Positions 45,052-53,645 of a DNA stretch of 64,000 bases are shown here, in pieces. This stretch comes from Limnohabitans sp. Rim8 (GTDB lineage: Bacteria; Pseudomonadota; Gammaproteobacteria; Burkholderiales; Burkholderiaceae_C). Position 1 is the stretch's first letter. Every line of letters starts with the position of its first letter. The translations under genes were made by a program, and so were the position numbers. The stretch covers positions 1 to 64,000 of the forward strand of contig CAMDFK010000021.1 of assembly GCA_945897465.1 (NCBI GenBank), in the 5' to 3' direction. The notes beneath the pieces were generated by a model. The model was not told the DNA's origin and ran no database searches. It saw only the letters and a list, made by a program, of their open reading frames with translations.

Positions 45052-46019
45052 AAAGACGCACACTCATCCAGGCCGCCCCCTTGCTGATGGCCATGCCCGG
45101 ACTGGCCTCAGCCCAAGCGGCCTTCCCCAATCGACCCATCAAATACATCGTGCCCGTGGCCCCCGGCGGCGGCTCGGACATGATCGGGCGCCAATTGTGC
45201 GACCGCCTGGGCAAGGTTCTGGGGCAGACCATGGTTGTAGAAAACCATGGCGGCGGTGGTGGCGTGATCGCCTCCCAAATGGCCGCCAAATCGGCCCCTG
45301 ACGGCTACACCCTGATGCAAGGCTATGTGGCCACCCATGGCACATCACCAGCGACCCGCAAACTCAGCTACGACCCGATCAAGGACTTCACCCCCATCGG
45401 CATGATCGGCAGCACCCCCAATGTGTTGGTGGTCAACACCAACGTTCCCGCCAAAGACGTGAAAGAGTTCATCGATTACGTCAAGAAAAACCCTGGAAAA
45501 ATTTCTTACGGCTCTGCAGGTGCCGGCTCCCTGACCCACTTGACGGCCGAATTGTTCAAGGCTCAAACCGGGGCCTTCATGGTGCACATTCCCTACCGCG
45601 GCATTGCACCGGCCACCACCGACTTGATCGCTGGTCAGACTCAAGCCATGTTCCCCGGACTGGCCGCAGCCCTGCCGCACATCCGAAGCGGCCGTGTGCG
45701 GGCCCTGGCTGTCACCGGTACTCAGCGACATCCCGCACTCAAAGATGTGCCCACCATGGAAGAAGCAGGACTCAAGGGCTTTGATGCCCAGCAGTGGTAT
45801 GGCGTGGTGGGCCCTGCAGGCATGCCTGCCAACATCGTCAAACAGCTCAACGATGCCATGACCCAAGTGCTGGCTCAACCCGACTTCCGGGAAAAACTCA
45901 GCGCCGAAGCCGTTGAACTGACCCCCATGACCCCCACCCAATTTCTGGATTACATGAAGAAAGACCTGGCCCGCTGGACCGACTTGGCCCGCGAACGCAA
46001 GATCAACTTGGATGCCTGA
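45048..46019 (+). CDS. Bug-family (TctC-type) periplasmic solute-binding protein
   Basis: A 323-residue binding protein with a Sec signal (MKRRTLIQAAPLLMAMPGLASAQA) and the family signature FPNRPIKYIVPVAPGGGSDMIGRQLCDRLGKVLGQTMVVENHGGGGG. This family is greatly expanded in Burkholderiales and binds carboxylates. No TctA/TctB membrane genes are adjacent, which is common for Bug proteins. The ligand is probably the substrate of the following MmgE/PrpD enzyme. Confidence 0.92.
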   Translation: MKRRTLIQAAPLLMAMPGLASAQAAFPNRPIKYIVPVAPGGGSDMIGRQLCDRLGKVLGQTMVVENHGGGGGVIASQMAAKSAPDGYTLMQGYVATHGTSPATRKLSYDPIKDFTPIGMIGSTPNVLVVNTNVPAKDVKEFIDYVKKNPGKISYGSAGAGSLTHLTAELFKAQTGAFMVHIPYRGIAPATTDLIAGQTQAMFPGLAAALPHIRSGRVRALAVTGTQRHPALKDVPTMEEAGLKGFDAQQWYGVVGPAGMPANIVKQLNDAMTQVLAQPDFREKLSAEAVELTPMTPTQFLDYMKKDLARWTDLARERKINLDA

Positions 46020-46046
46020 TTTTTTCAAACCCTGACTGGATTGCAC

Positions 46047-47417
46047 ATGACCATCAACACCGCTGTGGCTGCAGACCACAACGCCCCGCCCATCACGGCT
46101 CAATTGGCCCAATTTGTGGCCGAACACCCCAGCCAAGGCTGGGGCGAAACCGTTGAACACGAAGCCCACCGCACCTTCCTGAACTGGTTGGGCTGCGCCA
46201 TTGGCGCTGCTCGTCACGAGGCGGTGGAATCGGCCTTGGCCGCCGTAAACATGCTCTCGCCCGCGACCCAGGCCACGCTGGCCGGGCGTGCTGAACGAGT
46301 GGACATGGCCAGTGCCGCCCTGATCAACGGCATCTCCTCGCACACCTTTGACTTTGACGACACCCACCTCAAGACCATCATCCACCCCGCAGGCCCCGTG
46401 GCGTCTGCCGTGATGGCTTTGGCCGAAACCCAAAACAGCTCGGGCCGCCAGGTCATGGACGCGCTGGTGCTGGGCATTGACGTGGCCTGCCGCATGGGCA
46501 ACTTGGTGTACCCCCAGCACTACGACCGCGGCTGGCACATCACGGGCTCGACCGGCACCTTGGGTGCTGCCGCAGCATGCGCACGTTTGTTGGGTCTGAA
46601 TGCGCAACAAACAACCATGGCATTGGGCATTGCGGCCTCGCAACCCATTGGTCTGCGTGAGCAGTTTGGCACCATGACCAAACCCTTTCATCCCGGTGGC
46701 GCCGCTCGCGCTGGATTGATGTCGGCCCTGATGGCCAAGCACGGCTTCACCTCCAGCGTCCGCGCACTGGAAGCGCCACGAGGCTGGGCTCAAGTGGTGT
46801 CCACCAAATACGATTGGCGTGAGGCGCAAGACGAATTGGGCCAGCGTTTTGAGATCAGTTTCAACGCCTACAAGCCCTTTGCCTGCGGCATCGTGATCCA
46901 CCCCAGCATCGAAGCCTGCGCACAACTGCGTACACAAGGTGTCAAACCCGAAGAGGTCAAGAACATCGAGTTGCGTGTGCACCCGCTGGTGCTGGAGCTG
47001 ACCGGCAAGAAGACCCCTCAAGACGGCTTGCAAGGCAAGTTCAGCGTCTACCACGGCTGCGCCGTCGGCCTGATCTTTGGCCGTGCGGGCGAAGAAGAGT
47101 TTTCTGACCACATCGTGCGCCGCGAAGACGTGGTGAGCCTGCGTGACAAAGTCCAAGCCGTGGTGGACACCTCGGTGCGTGAAGAAAGCGTGGTCGTTAC
47201 CGCCCATCTGACAGATGGCCGCAGCGTGAAAGTGCATGTGGAGCACGCCATTGGTTCTCTGCAAAAGCCCATGACCGATGACGATCTGGAAAGCAAGTTC
47301 CACGACCTGTCCGACCCGATCTTGGGCAGTGCCCGGGTGAATGACATTTTGAAAACCTGCTGGAGTTTGGGCCAAGCGCCCAATCTGCAAGGCCTGCTCG
47401 CGCTGCTCAAGCCCTGA
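46047..47417 (+). CDS. MmgE/PrpD-family protein
   Basis: A 456-residue protein from ATG 46047 (a TTG lies 6 bases upstream). Family features include FLNWLGCAIGAARHEAVESAL, the HTFDFDDTHLKTIIHPAGPVASAVMALAE segment, GWHITGSTGTLGAAAACARLLGL and MTKPFHPGGAARAGLMSALMAKHGFTSS. Members are 2-methylcitrate dehydratase (PrpD), cis-aconitate decarboxylase-like or itaconate-related enzymes. The rest of the methylcitrate cycle is missing here, so a different dicarboxylate or tricarboxylate is likely. Confidence 0.88.
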   Translation: MTINTAVAADHNAPPITAQLAQFVAEHPSQGWGETVEHEAHRTFLNWLGCAIGAARHEAVESALAAVNMLSPATQATLAGRAERVDMASAALINGISSHTFDFDDTHLKTIIHPAGPVASAVMALAETQNSSGRQVMDALVLGIDVACRMGNLVYPQHYDRGWHITGSTGTLGAAAACARLLGLNAQQTTMALGIAASQPIGLREQFGTMTKPFHPGGAARAGLMSALMAKHGFTSSVRALEAPRGWAQVVSTKYDWREAQDELGQRFEISFNAYKPFACGIVIHPSIEACAQLRTQGVKPEEVKNIELRVHPLVLELTGKKTPQDGLQGKFSVYHGCAVGLIFGRAGEEEFSDHIVRREDVVSLRDKVQAVVDTSVREESVVVTAHLTDGRSVKVHVEHAIGSLQKPMTDDDLESKFHDLSDPILGSARVNDILKTCWSLGQAPNLQGLLALLKP

Positions 47418-47436
47418 GCGCATCAGTGACTGCAGT

Positions 47437-47470
47437 AAAAAAACCGGGGCCATCAGGCCCCGGTTTTTTT
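47437..47470. terminator. Bidirectional Rho-independent terminator
   Basis: A perfect inverted repeat: seven A, then CCGGGGCC (to 47451), a 4-base loop ATCA, then GGCCCCGG and seven T (47456-47470). It serves both the GntR-Bug-PrpD transcript and the convergent BMP gene. Confidence 0.95.
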
Positions 47471-47516
47471 GGTCGAGATGCCGGCAATGGGCAGGCACCC
47501 GGTTAGGCGCAAAACT

Positions 47517-48614
47517 TCAACGGTTGATGCGCCCTTGCACCCCTTGAACCAGGTAGTTCATGTTCAGGATTTGGGCATCACTCAAGGTCTGCCCAGCGGA
47601 CAACACCAACTTGCCCTCGTTGTCGGTGATCGGGCCAGCAAAGGGATTCAAGCGACCGTCTCCCACGGCTTTTTGCCGGGTCAAAATTTCGTCTTGCACA
47701 GCCTTGGGCACCTTGGGGCCAAAGTCGCCCACGCGGATCATGCCGTCCTTCACACCGCCCCACACGCTGCCCGATTTCCACTGACCGGTCAGTGCGGCCT
47801 TGACGCGGGCCGTGTAGTAGTCGCCCCACTGGTGGGTCACGGCGATGATTTGCGCATCCGGTGCAATCCGGCGCATGTCGGAGTGGTAGGCCACGGCCAT
47901 CTTGCCACGCTCTTGCGCTGCGGCCATCACGGCAGTCGATCCGGTGTGGAAAGCGATCACGTCCACGTCCTGGTTGAACAAGGCCATGGCCGCTTCACGC
48001 TCTTTGGGTGGGTCAAACCAGGCATTGAGCCAGACCACCTTGACAGTGGCTTTGGGGTTGACCGAGCGCATGCCCAAAGTGAACGCGTTGATGCCCTGCA
48101 GGACTTCGGGAATCGGAAAGCCCGCCACATAACCGGCCACATTCGTTTTCGTCATGCGACCCGCCGCGATGCCCGCCAAATAGCGGCCCTCGTAATAACG
48201 GGCGTTCGACGCCGATACGTTGGGCGCGGTCTTGAAACCAGTCACCGACTCGAACCTCACATTCGGAAAGTCTTTGGCCACCCGCAGCGTGGGCTCCATG
48301 TAGCCAAAGCTGGGCGTGAAGATGATCTGATGGCCTTGGCTGGCCAGATCACGGATCACGCGCTCGGCATCCGCACCCTCGGCCACATCGGCCACAAAAG
48401 TGGTCTTGACCTGATCACCCAAAGCCCGCTCAACGGCCTTGCGGCCCTCGTCATGCTGTCGCGTCCAGCCCGCTTCGGTGATGGGCGAAACATAGACAAA
48501 ACCGGCCTTGATGGGCGCGGTCGGTGGTTTGGAGGTTTGTGCTGAAATTTGGGCCTGTGCGGCCGAAAGAAAAAAGCAGGCGGCCACGAGCGAGGCAGCG
48601 AGGTTTTTATACAT
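47517..48614 (-). CDS. BMP-family ABC transporter substrate-binding protein (paralogue 1)
   Basis: A 365-residue periplasmic protein with a Sec signal (AACFFLSAAQAQ) and the BMP/PnrA domain: IKAGFVYVSPITEAGWTRQHDEGRKAVERALG, the conserved PSFGYMEPTLRVAKDFPNV, ARYYEGRYLAGIAAG and GYVAGFPIPEVLQGINAFTLG. It is similar along its length to the second BMP protein at 60876-62015 but has no lipobox. Family members bind purine nucleosides. It sits alone, 93 bases from the adenosine deaminase operon, with no adjacent permease. Confidence 0.92.
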   Translation of the reverse strand: MYKNLAASLVAACFFLSAAQAQISAQTSKPPTAPIKAGFVYVSPITEAGWTRQHDEGRKAVERALGDQVKTTFVADVAEGADAERVIRDLASQGHQIIFTPSFGYMEPTLRVAKDFPNVRFESVTGFKTAPNVSASNARYYEGRYLAGIAAGRMTKTNVAGYVAGFPIPEVLQGINAFTLGMRSVNPKATVKVVWLNAWFDPPKEREAAMALFNQDVDVIAFHTGSTAVMAAAQERGKMAVAYHSDMRRIAPDAQIIAVTHQWGDYYTARVKAALTGQWKSGSVWGGVKDGMIRVGDFGPKVPKAVQDEILTRQKAVGDGRLNPFAGPITDNEGKLVLSAGQTLSDAQILNMNYLVQGVQGRINR

Positions 48615-48650
48615 GGTAGTCCTCTACATGGCCCCGAGATTGAACAAAAC

Positions 48651-48675
48651 AAAGCCCGCCGGGGCGGCGGGCTTT
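48651..48675 (-). terminator. Terminator after the adenosine deaminase gene
   Basis: Perfect 10-bp stem AAAGCCCGCC (48651-48660) with GGCGGGCTTT (48666-48675) and a 5-base loop, 33 bases beyond the deaminase stop; the minus-strand side continues with a T-rich GTTTTGTTC. Confidence 0.88.
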
Positions 48676-48707
48676 GGAACTAGATTTTAACCCGAGTGGA
48701 CGAGCAC

Positions 48708-49757
48708 TCAGTCCTGCTCCGCAAACCCCTGAAAACACGCTTTCAGCTCATGCATCCATCGGCGCTTGTCGGTCTCTGGCGCAAAGCTCGCTTCGATGCT
48801 GTTGGCGGCCAGTTGGTAGGCCTGCTGAGCGCTCAGGTCCAAGGCGGCAAAGGTCTGCAGGTAGTTGTCATTCAGGTAGCCGCCAAAGTAGGCCGGGTCA
48901 TCGGAGTTAAGGGTGATGCACAAGCCTGCGTCCAGCATCTGGCCCAGGTTGTGGTCGGCCAGGTTTTTGAACACGCACAGCTTGAGGTTGGACAGCGGGC
49001 AGACGGTGAGGGGCATGCGGCTGTCGGCCAGGCGTTTCATCAGTGCAGCGTCGTGGATGGCCTGCACGCCGTGGTCGATGCGCTCGACCTGCAGCACGTC
49101 CAAAGCGCCCCAAACGTAAGCGGGCGGCCCCTCTTCACCCGCATGCGCCACGCAGTGAAAGCCCAGCTCGCGGGCACGGGCAAACACGCGGGTAAACTTT
49201 TCGGGCGGATGGCCCAGTTCGCTCGAATCGAGTCCCACGCCGATGAAGTGCTCTCGCCAGGGCATGGCTTCTTCCAAAGTGGCCAAGGCCTCTTCTTCAG
49301 ACAGGTGGCGCAAAAAACACAAGATCAAATCGGCGCTGATGTTCAGTTGGCTTTGCGCATCGCGGCAGGCGCGGCTCAGGCCTTCGATGACCGCGGCCGT
49401 GGGCACACCCCGCGCCGTGTGGGTTTGGGGGTCAAAGAACAATTCAGCCCGCAGCACATGGTCGGCGGCGGCTTTTTCAAAATAGGCCCAGGCCATGTCG
49501 TAAAAATCCTGCTCGCGCAGCAGCACACTGGCTCCGGCGTAATACAAATCCAGAAAACTTTGCAGGTTGGTGAAGGCATAAGCGCTGCGCAAAGCGGCCA
49601 CATCGGCATAAGGCAGCTGCACACCGTTGCGTTGGGCCAGTTCAAAGATCAGCTCGGGCTCCAATGAGCCTTCGATGTGGATGTGCAACTCGGCCTTGGG
49701 CATGACGCTCAGCAACTCGGGCAGGCGATCTGGGGGAATGGCGTGGACTTTGAACAT
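48708..49757 (-). CDS. Adenosine/adenine deaminase family protein
   Basis: The ATG at 49757 with AGGAT site gives 349 residues. Metal and catalytic motifs are present: PKAELHIHIEGSL (His-x-His), HCVAHAGEEGP (His and catalytic Glu), ERIDHGVQA and LNSDDPAYFGG (Asp pair). The protein deaminates adenosine or adenine. The group is split between the two substrates; the compact length and CPLSNLKLCVFKNLADHN segment resemble adenine deaminase-type members as much as true Add. It is 2 bases after a small gene and behind a BenE-like permease in one operon. Confidence 0.9.
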   Translation of the reverse strand: MFKVHAIPPDRLPELLSVMPKAELHIHIEGSLEPELIFELAQRNGVQLPYADVAALRSAYAFTNLQSFLDLYYAGASVLLREQDFYDMAWAYFEKAAADHVLRAELFFDPQTHTARGVPTAAVIEGLSRACRDAQSQLNISADLILCFLRHLSEEEALATLEEAMPWREHFIGVGLDSSELGHPPEKFTRVFARARELGFHCVAHAGEEGPPAYVWGALDVLQVERIDHGVQAIHDAALMKRLADSRMPLTVCPLSNLKLCVFKNLADHNLGQMLDAGLCITLNSDDPAYFGGYLNDNYLQTFAALDLSAQQAYQLAANSIEASFAPETDKRRWMHELKACFQGFAEQD

Positions 49758-49759
49758 GG

Positions 49760-49999
49760 TCAATCCTGAAAAAATTGGGCATGAATGGCGGCTTCGTCGA
49801 GCCGATCAAAACAAGCGTTGTGCCGGTCGGACAAAGGCCCATGGCCCGGCATCACTTGGCCTGCAGGGCCATAGCCCACGGCCTTGAACTTCCATTGGCC
49901 GTTGATCCACTTGAAATTGCCGACATGCAGGCCCGCCTTGTCGTGCAGGGCATGAACGCCATCGTTGATTTTTTGAATGTGCATGCTGGCAGTATCCAT
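49760..49999 (-). CDS. 79-residue hypothetical protein between benE-like and deaminase genes
   Basis: The ATG at 49999 opens an 80-codon frame. It starts 5 bases after the BenE-like stop and ends 2 bases before the deaminase ATG, so it fits exactly in the operon. The product (begins MDTASMHIQKINDGVHALHD) is soluble, Gly- and His-rich in its middle (YGPAGQVMPGHGPLSD), and contains one Cys. An ATG at 49984 is an alternative start. I do not recognise the family. Confidence 0.65.
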   Translation of the reverse strand: MDTASMHIQKINDGVHALHDKAGLHVGNFKWINGQWKFKAVGYGPAGQVMPGHGPLSDRHNACFDRLDEAAIHAQFFQD

Positions 50000-50004
50000 G
50001 CATT

Positions 50005-51246
50005 TCAACGGCCCTGAAAATCGCCTCGCTCCATCCACCACGACACCGCAAACCCAGCCACCAAGCCCCAGAAAGCCGCGCCAATGTTGAACAAACCGAT
50101 GTCGGCCACCGTGACCAGCAAACTTACCAAAGCGCCGAGCGAAAACTTGCCCACACCAAACGAAGCCACAAACGCGCCCTGCAAGACGCGCAACATGGCC
50201 AGGCCTCCCAGCACCATGATGAACTCCTTGGGTGCGGCCAGCATCCAACCCGTGAAGGTGGGCGCCATCAGACCGAACAACAGCGCCAGCACGCCAAACA
50301 TCAGCGCCCCTGTGTAGTGGCGCGATTTCTCGCCGGACGAGGTGAGCAAGCCATTGGTTGGCCCCGTGAGGCAAGTGCTGACCGCGCCAAACACCGCGCT
50401 GATGGCGGCGCCCACACCGCAGGCCACCGCGATCATGTTCACAGGTGGCTCGTGCCCGGCGTTTTTGAGCACGGCCACGCCCTGCCCGTTTTGCACCACC
50501 AACACCGTGATGGCCAAAGGCACCACCAGCTCCAACATGGCCGCCCAAGACCACACCGGGGCCTGGATGACGGGCTGCGCCAAAGCCAATTGCCCCACGG
50601 CGGCCGCATCGAGTCGGCCCGACACCGCCACCGCCAAAGCCCCAACCAACAAAGCACCAATGACTGGGGGCAAACGTTTGCCCCAATCGGCCTTGGCCGA
50701 CAACAACAAAAACACCGCCACCATGGGCGCTGCGATGGGCACATCGCTTTGCAGCGCCCGCACAATATCGAGGCCAAAACGCAAGAACACCCCGGCCACC
50801 ATGCCCATGACAATCGGCATGGGCAGCGCCGCCATGACCCGCTTGACCCAGCCGCTCAGACCCAGCAACAAAATCAAGGCACTGGTCGCATAAAAAGCGC
50901 CAATGACCTCGGCAAAACTCAGGTGCTGCAAGGCTGGCCCCACCAACACCGTGCCGGGAATCGTCCAGCCAAAAGCCAGCGGCGTGGTGTAACGCCAGCT
51001 CATGAGCAAACTGACCAGGCCATTGACAAAAAACACCCCGAACACCCAAGACGCCAGCTCTTCGGGCGACAAATTCCCACGGGTACCCACCGACAAAATG
51101 ACGGCCACCGGCCCGGTCGCGGCAAAGATGAAACCGATCAGCGCATTGGCAGCGTAAGTGGTCCCGAAGTCTGCGCGGATTTTCCGCCAAGAGCTAGGGG
51201 CTAAGGTGGAGGGCTCCAAATGATTGAACAAGACAGGTGCTTTCAT
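50005..51246 (-). CDS. BenE-family membrane transporter
   Basis: A 413-residue protein from ATG 51246 with about 12 hydrophobic helices. BenE-type features include TYAANALIGFIFAATGPVAVILSVG, the PLAFGWTIPGTVLVGPALQHLSFAEVIGAFY segment and the central VAACGVGAAISAVFGAVSTCLTGPTNGLL, a fold related to nucleobase/SulP transporters. BenE imports benzoate by proton symport, but no benzoate-degradation genes are here. Co-transcription with a purine deaminase suggests a nucleobase-related or other aromatic substrate instead. Confidence 0.88.
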   Translation of the reverse strand: MKAPVLFNHLEPSTLAPSSWRKIRADFGTTYAANALIGFIFAATGPVAVILSVGTRGNLSPEELASWVFGVFFVNGLVSLLMSWRYTTPLAFGWTIPGTVLVGPALQHLSFAEVIGAFYATSALILLLGLSGWVKRVMAALPMPIVMGMVAGVFLRFGLDIVRALQSDVPIAAPMVAVFLLLSAKADWGKRLPPVIGALLVGALAVAVSGRLDAAAVGQLALAQPVIQAPVWSWAAMLELVVPLAITVLVVQNGQGVAVLKNAGHEPPVNMIAVACGVGAAISAVFGAVSTCLTGPTNGLLTSSGEKSRHYTGALMFGVLALLFGLMAPTFTGWMLAAPKEFIMVLGGLAMLRVLQGAFVASFGVGKFSLGALVSLLVTVADIGLFNIGAAFWGLVAGFAVSWWMERGDFQGR

Positions 51247-51300
51247 GGGGACGAGGTGACTCCAGCGTACCAAAAAGCCAGCGGCACTTGTGATGCGACT

Positions 51301-52722
51301 TCAACGACGCAAAAATCGTCCAGTCCCCGTTCCCAGAGCTTTCCCATGGGCGAACGCCCACTGGCCATTGACCATGACACGCTCAATGCCTTCACACATT
51401 TGCCGGGGATTTTCGTAGGTGGCCCTGTCCTGAATACCGTGAGGATCCAGCAACACCAGATCCGCAAATGCCCCCTCTCGCAGCACACCCCGATCGTGCA
51501 AACCAAAGCGCTGAGCAGACAAGCCAGTCATTTTGTGGATCGCCTCGGGCAAACTGAACAATTTTTCATCTCGACAGTAATGACCCAAAACTCGTGCAAA
51601 TGCGCCCCACAACCTCGGATGTGGGCGTTCATCGTGTGGCAAGCCGTCGGAGCCGATCATGCTCATGGGGTGAGCCAGCACACGGCGCACATCGTCTTCG
51701 CGCATCTGGAAATAGCACGCACCACCGGGCATCAAACGCCTGCAGGCTTGTAATTGGTCTGTTCCCCACTCCTGGGCAATGTCTGCGAGATAACGCCCTG
51801 CCATTTCCGGATGGTTGTCGCTGCGCGTGATCAAAATGTCAATGATCCCGTCGACCAGATCCTCACGCAGCAAGGTCGAACCCGCACTGTAGGGGTAGAC
51901 ATCGGTGCCCACACTTTGACGTTGGCTCAGCCGCTCCAGCAAAGCCAGCGTTTCAATCGTCCGGCCCCAGTTGCGTGGCCCAGCGCATTTGTGGTGCGAC
52001 ATGATCCATTGAGCTGCCCCCGATTGCGCCGTATCCGCAGCTTCCTGCATGGCATTCAGGATGTCATCCATCTCGCTGCGGATGTGGGTCACATACACAC
52101 CACCATGGCGACCAACGACCCGGGTCAAGGCTTGCATTTCAGCCATGTCAGCCGCATAGGCCTGCTGATAAAAAAGGCCAGAAGAAAGACCCAAGGCCCC
52201 TTGTGACAAGGCCTCATCGAGCAAGGCCGCCATGTCCTGGGTTTCCTCTGGCGTCGCAGCACGCGCAAGGTCCTGCATGACCTTGGCGCGCAAGGTGGTG
52301 TGACCAATCAAAGCCCCGACATTGACGGCAGGAGGTTTGTCAGCAATCGCTTGGGCGTAATCGTTCAGATGCGCAAAACGAAATTCGGACGTGTTCAGCA
52401 AATCCAGCGGCGACCCTGGTGCATCGCTGACCAAGGGCACCAGCGACAAGCCGCAGTTGCCCGTGATGACGGTGGTCACCCCTTGTGACAATTTGGGCAG
52501 CATGCTCGAGTCGCGCAGCACGATGGCGTCGTCGTGGGTGTGCACGTCAATGAAACCCGGTGCGATGGTCAAACCACCCACGTCAACGACTTCGTCGGCA
52601 GAAATAGACAAATTTCGGCCAATGGTGGCAATCCGGTCACCCCGCACACAGACATCTGCGATCCGAGCAGGTGCTCCGGTGCCATCGACCAATTGCGTGT
52701 TGCGCAACAAAAGCGTTTTCAT
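51301..52722 (-). CDS. N-acyl-D-amino-acid deacylase (D-aminoacylase)
   Basis: A 473-residue amidohydrolase with an N-terminal small beta domain and the barrel motif APGFIDVHTHDD (His61, His63). GNCG (Cys90) is a metal-bridging residue of D-aminoacylases. ALGLSSGLFYQQAYAADMAEM, YVTHIRSEMDD, MSHHKCAGPRNWG and the catalytic MIGSDGLPHDERPHPRLWGAF are also present. It releases D-amino acids from N-acyl or N-terminally blocked substrates in the cytoplasm. The ATG overlaps the RpiR stop (ATGA). It is the last gene of the dpp-like operon. Confidence 0.93.
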   Translation of the reverse strand: MKTLLLRNTQLVDGTGAPARIADVCVRGDRIATIGRNLSISADEVVDVGGLTIAPGFIDVHTHDDAIVLRDSSMLPKLSQGVTTVITGNCGLSLVPLVSDAPGSPLDLLNTSEFRFAHLNDYAQAIADKPPAVNVGALIGHTTLRAKVMQDLARAATPEETQDMAALLDEALSQGALGLSSGLFYQQAYAADMAEMQALTRVVGRHGGVYVTHIRSEMDDILNAMQEAADTAQSGAAQWIMSHHKCAGPRNWGRTIETLALLERLSQRQSVGTDVYPYSAGSTLLREDLVDGIIDILITRSDNHPEMAGRYLADIAQEWGTDQLQACRRLMPGGACYFQMREDDVRRVLAHPMSMIGSDGLPHDERPHPRLWGAFARVLGHYCRDEKLFSLPEAIHKMTGLSAQRFGLHDRGVLREGAFADLVLLDPHGIQDRATYENPRQMCEGIERVMVNGQWAFAHGKALGTGTGRFLRR

Positions 52723-53633
52723 GCTTGAGCATCTTTCTCAACGGTGGACCAAGCCCAGTCCACCGTGGGGTGTTGGTCCACATCCTGCCCGTGGGCTTGC
52801 AAAACCGATTTGAACTGTGCCAGGTGCCTTGCTGCATCGGGCCCCAAGGCTTGCAGCACAAGAACCATCAGTAATTCGATCACCAACAAATGGGCGATGT
52901 AAGCCTCAGTCCCTACACGCATCACGGCGTCAGGCGGCACACTGACCCCTATCACCACATCAGCCAATTGGGCCAATGCCGTGTCGGGCCGCGTGATGGC
53001 AATCACTTTTGCACCTTGCGATCTGGCAAAACCTACCGCTTCCAGCAAGAATGGCATGCGCCCCACATGCGAGATCGCCACAGCGACACCTGAAGGACCC
53101 AAGGTCGCAGCCGAGATGAGTTGCTGGTGCGCATCATGCACCGCATGTGCATGCCGCCCCAGACGAAACAAGCGGCCTTGCAAATCGCTGGCCATGAATG
53201 CGGAGGTGGCCCCTACCGAGTAGCAGTCGATGCGCTGTGCACCGGCCAGCAAGCCTGCGGCCTTTTCAAGGACCCGCGGGTCCAGTTGCTGCTGCAAGGC
53301 CGTGATGGACGCTGCTGCACCGCTGAGAATTTTTTGCACGATGTCGGGGGTACTGTCGTGCATCGTGATCGAGCTATATATAGGAGCGTGACGCGCCAGA
53401 TCTTGCGCCAAGGCCAGCTTGAATTCGCGCACCCCCTCAAAACCGAACTGTCTTGCGGTGCGCATGATGGTGGGCATGGACACCTTTGCTTGCCGTGCCA
53501 GCGCATCAACCCCCAAGGACAAGGCCCGCTCAGGATCCTGAAGCAAGGTGGCAATGACTTGCTGCTGAGCGCGGGGCAAGCTCGGTGCGACCGACTGCAA
53601 TCGCTGGAGCAAAGAGGAAAATGGCTCAGTCAT
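52719..53633 (-). CDS. RpiR/MurR-family regulator with SIS domain
   Basis: A 304-residue protein. The N-terminal HTH_6 domain (LPRAQQQVIATLLQDPERALSLGVDALARQAKVSMPTIMRTARQFGFEGVREFKLALAQDLARH) is followed by a SIS phosphosugar-binding domain (AQRIDCYSVGATSAFMASDLQGRLFRLG and GVAVAISHVGRMPFLLEAVGFARSQGAKVIAITRP). In MurR the ligand is N-acetylmuramic acid 6-phosphate. The gene lies between a D-serine dehydratase-like enzyme and D-aminoacylase, so it likely controls this peptide operon; a TGTAAA/TTTACA dyad near the dppA start (60269-60283) is a candidate target. Confidence 0.9.
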   Translation of the reverse strand: MTEPFSSLLQRLQSVAPSLPRAQQQVIATLLQDPERALSLGVDALARQAKVSMPTIMRTARQFGFEGVREFKLALAQDLARHAPIYSSITMHDSTPDIVQKILSGAAASITALQQQLDPRVLEKAAGLLAGAQRIDCYSVGATSAFMASDLQGRLFRLGRHAHAVHDAHQQLISAATLGPSGVAVAISHVGRMPFLLEAVGFARSQGAKVIAITRPDTALAQLADVVIGVSVPPDAVMRVGTEAYIAHLLVIELLMVLVLQALGPDAARHLAQFKSVLQAHGQDVDQHPTVDWAWSTVEKDAQA

Positions 53634-53645
53634 CGCGAACCGCTC

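Noticed and set aside
45345..47498. 717-codon minus-strand open frame opposite the Bug and MmgE/PrpD genes
   Set aside because: It crosses two well-supported genes and a terminator and is rich in Gly/His repeats typical of antisense frames.
49760..51190. 476-codon frame ending in the 79-residue gene
   Set aside because: Upstream of 49999 it runs through benE in a wrong frame as a Gly/Arg-rich shadow; only the last 80 codons, which fit the gap between genes, are kept.
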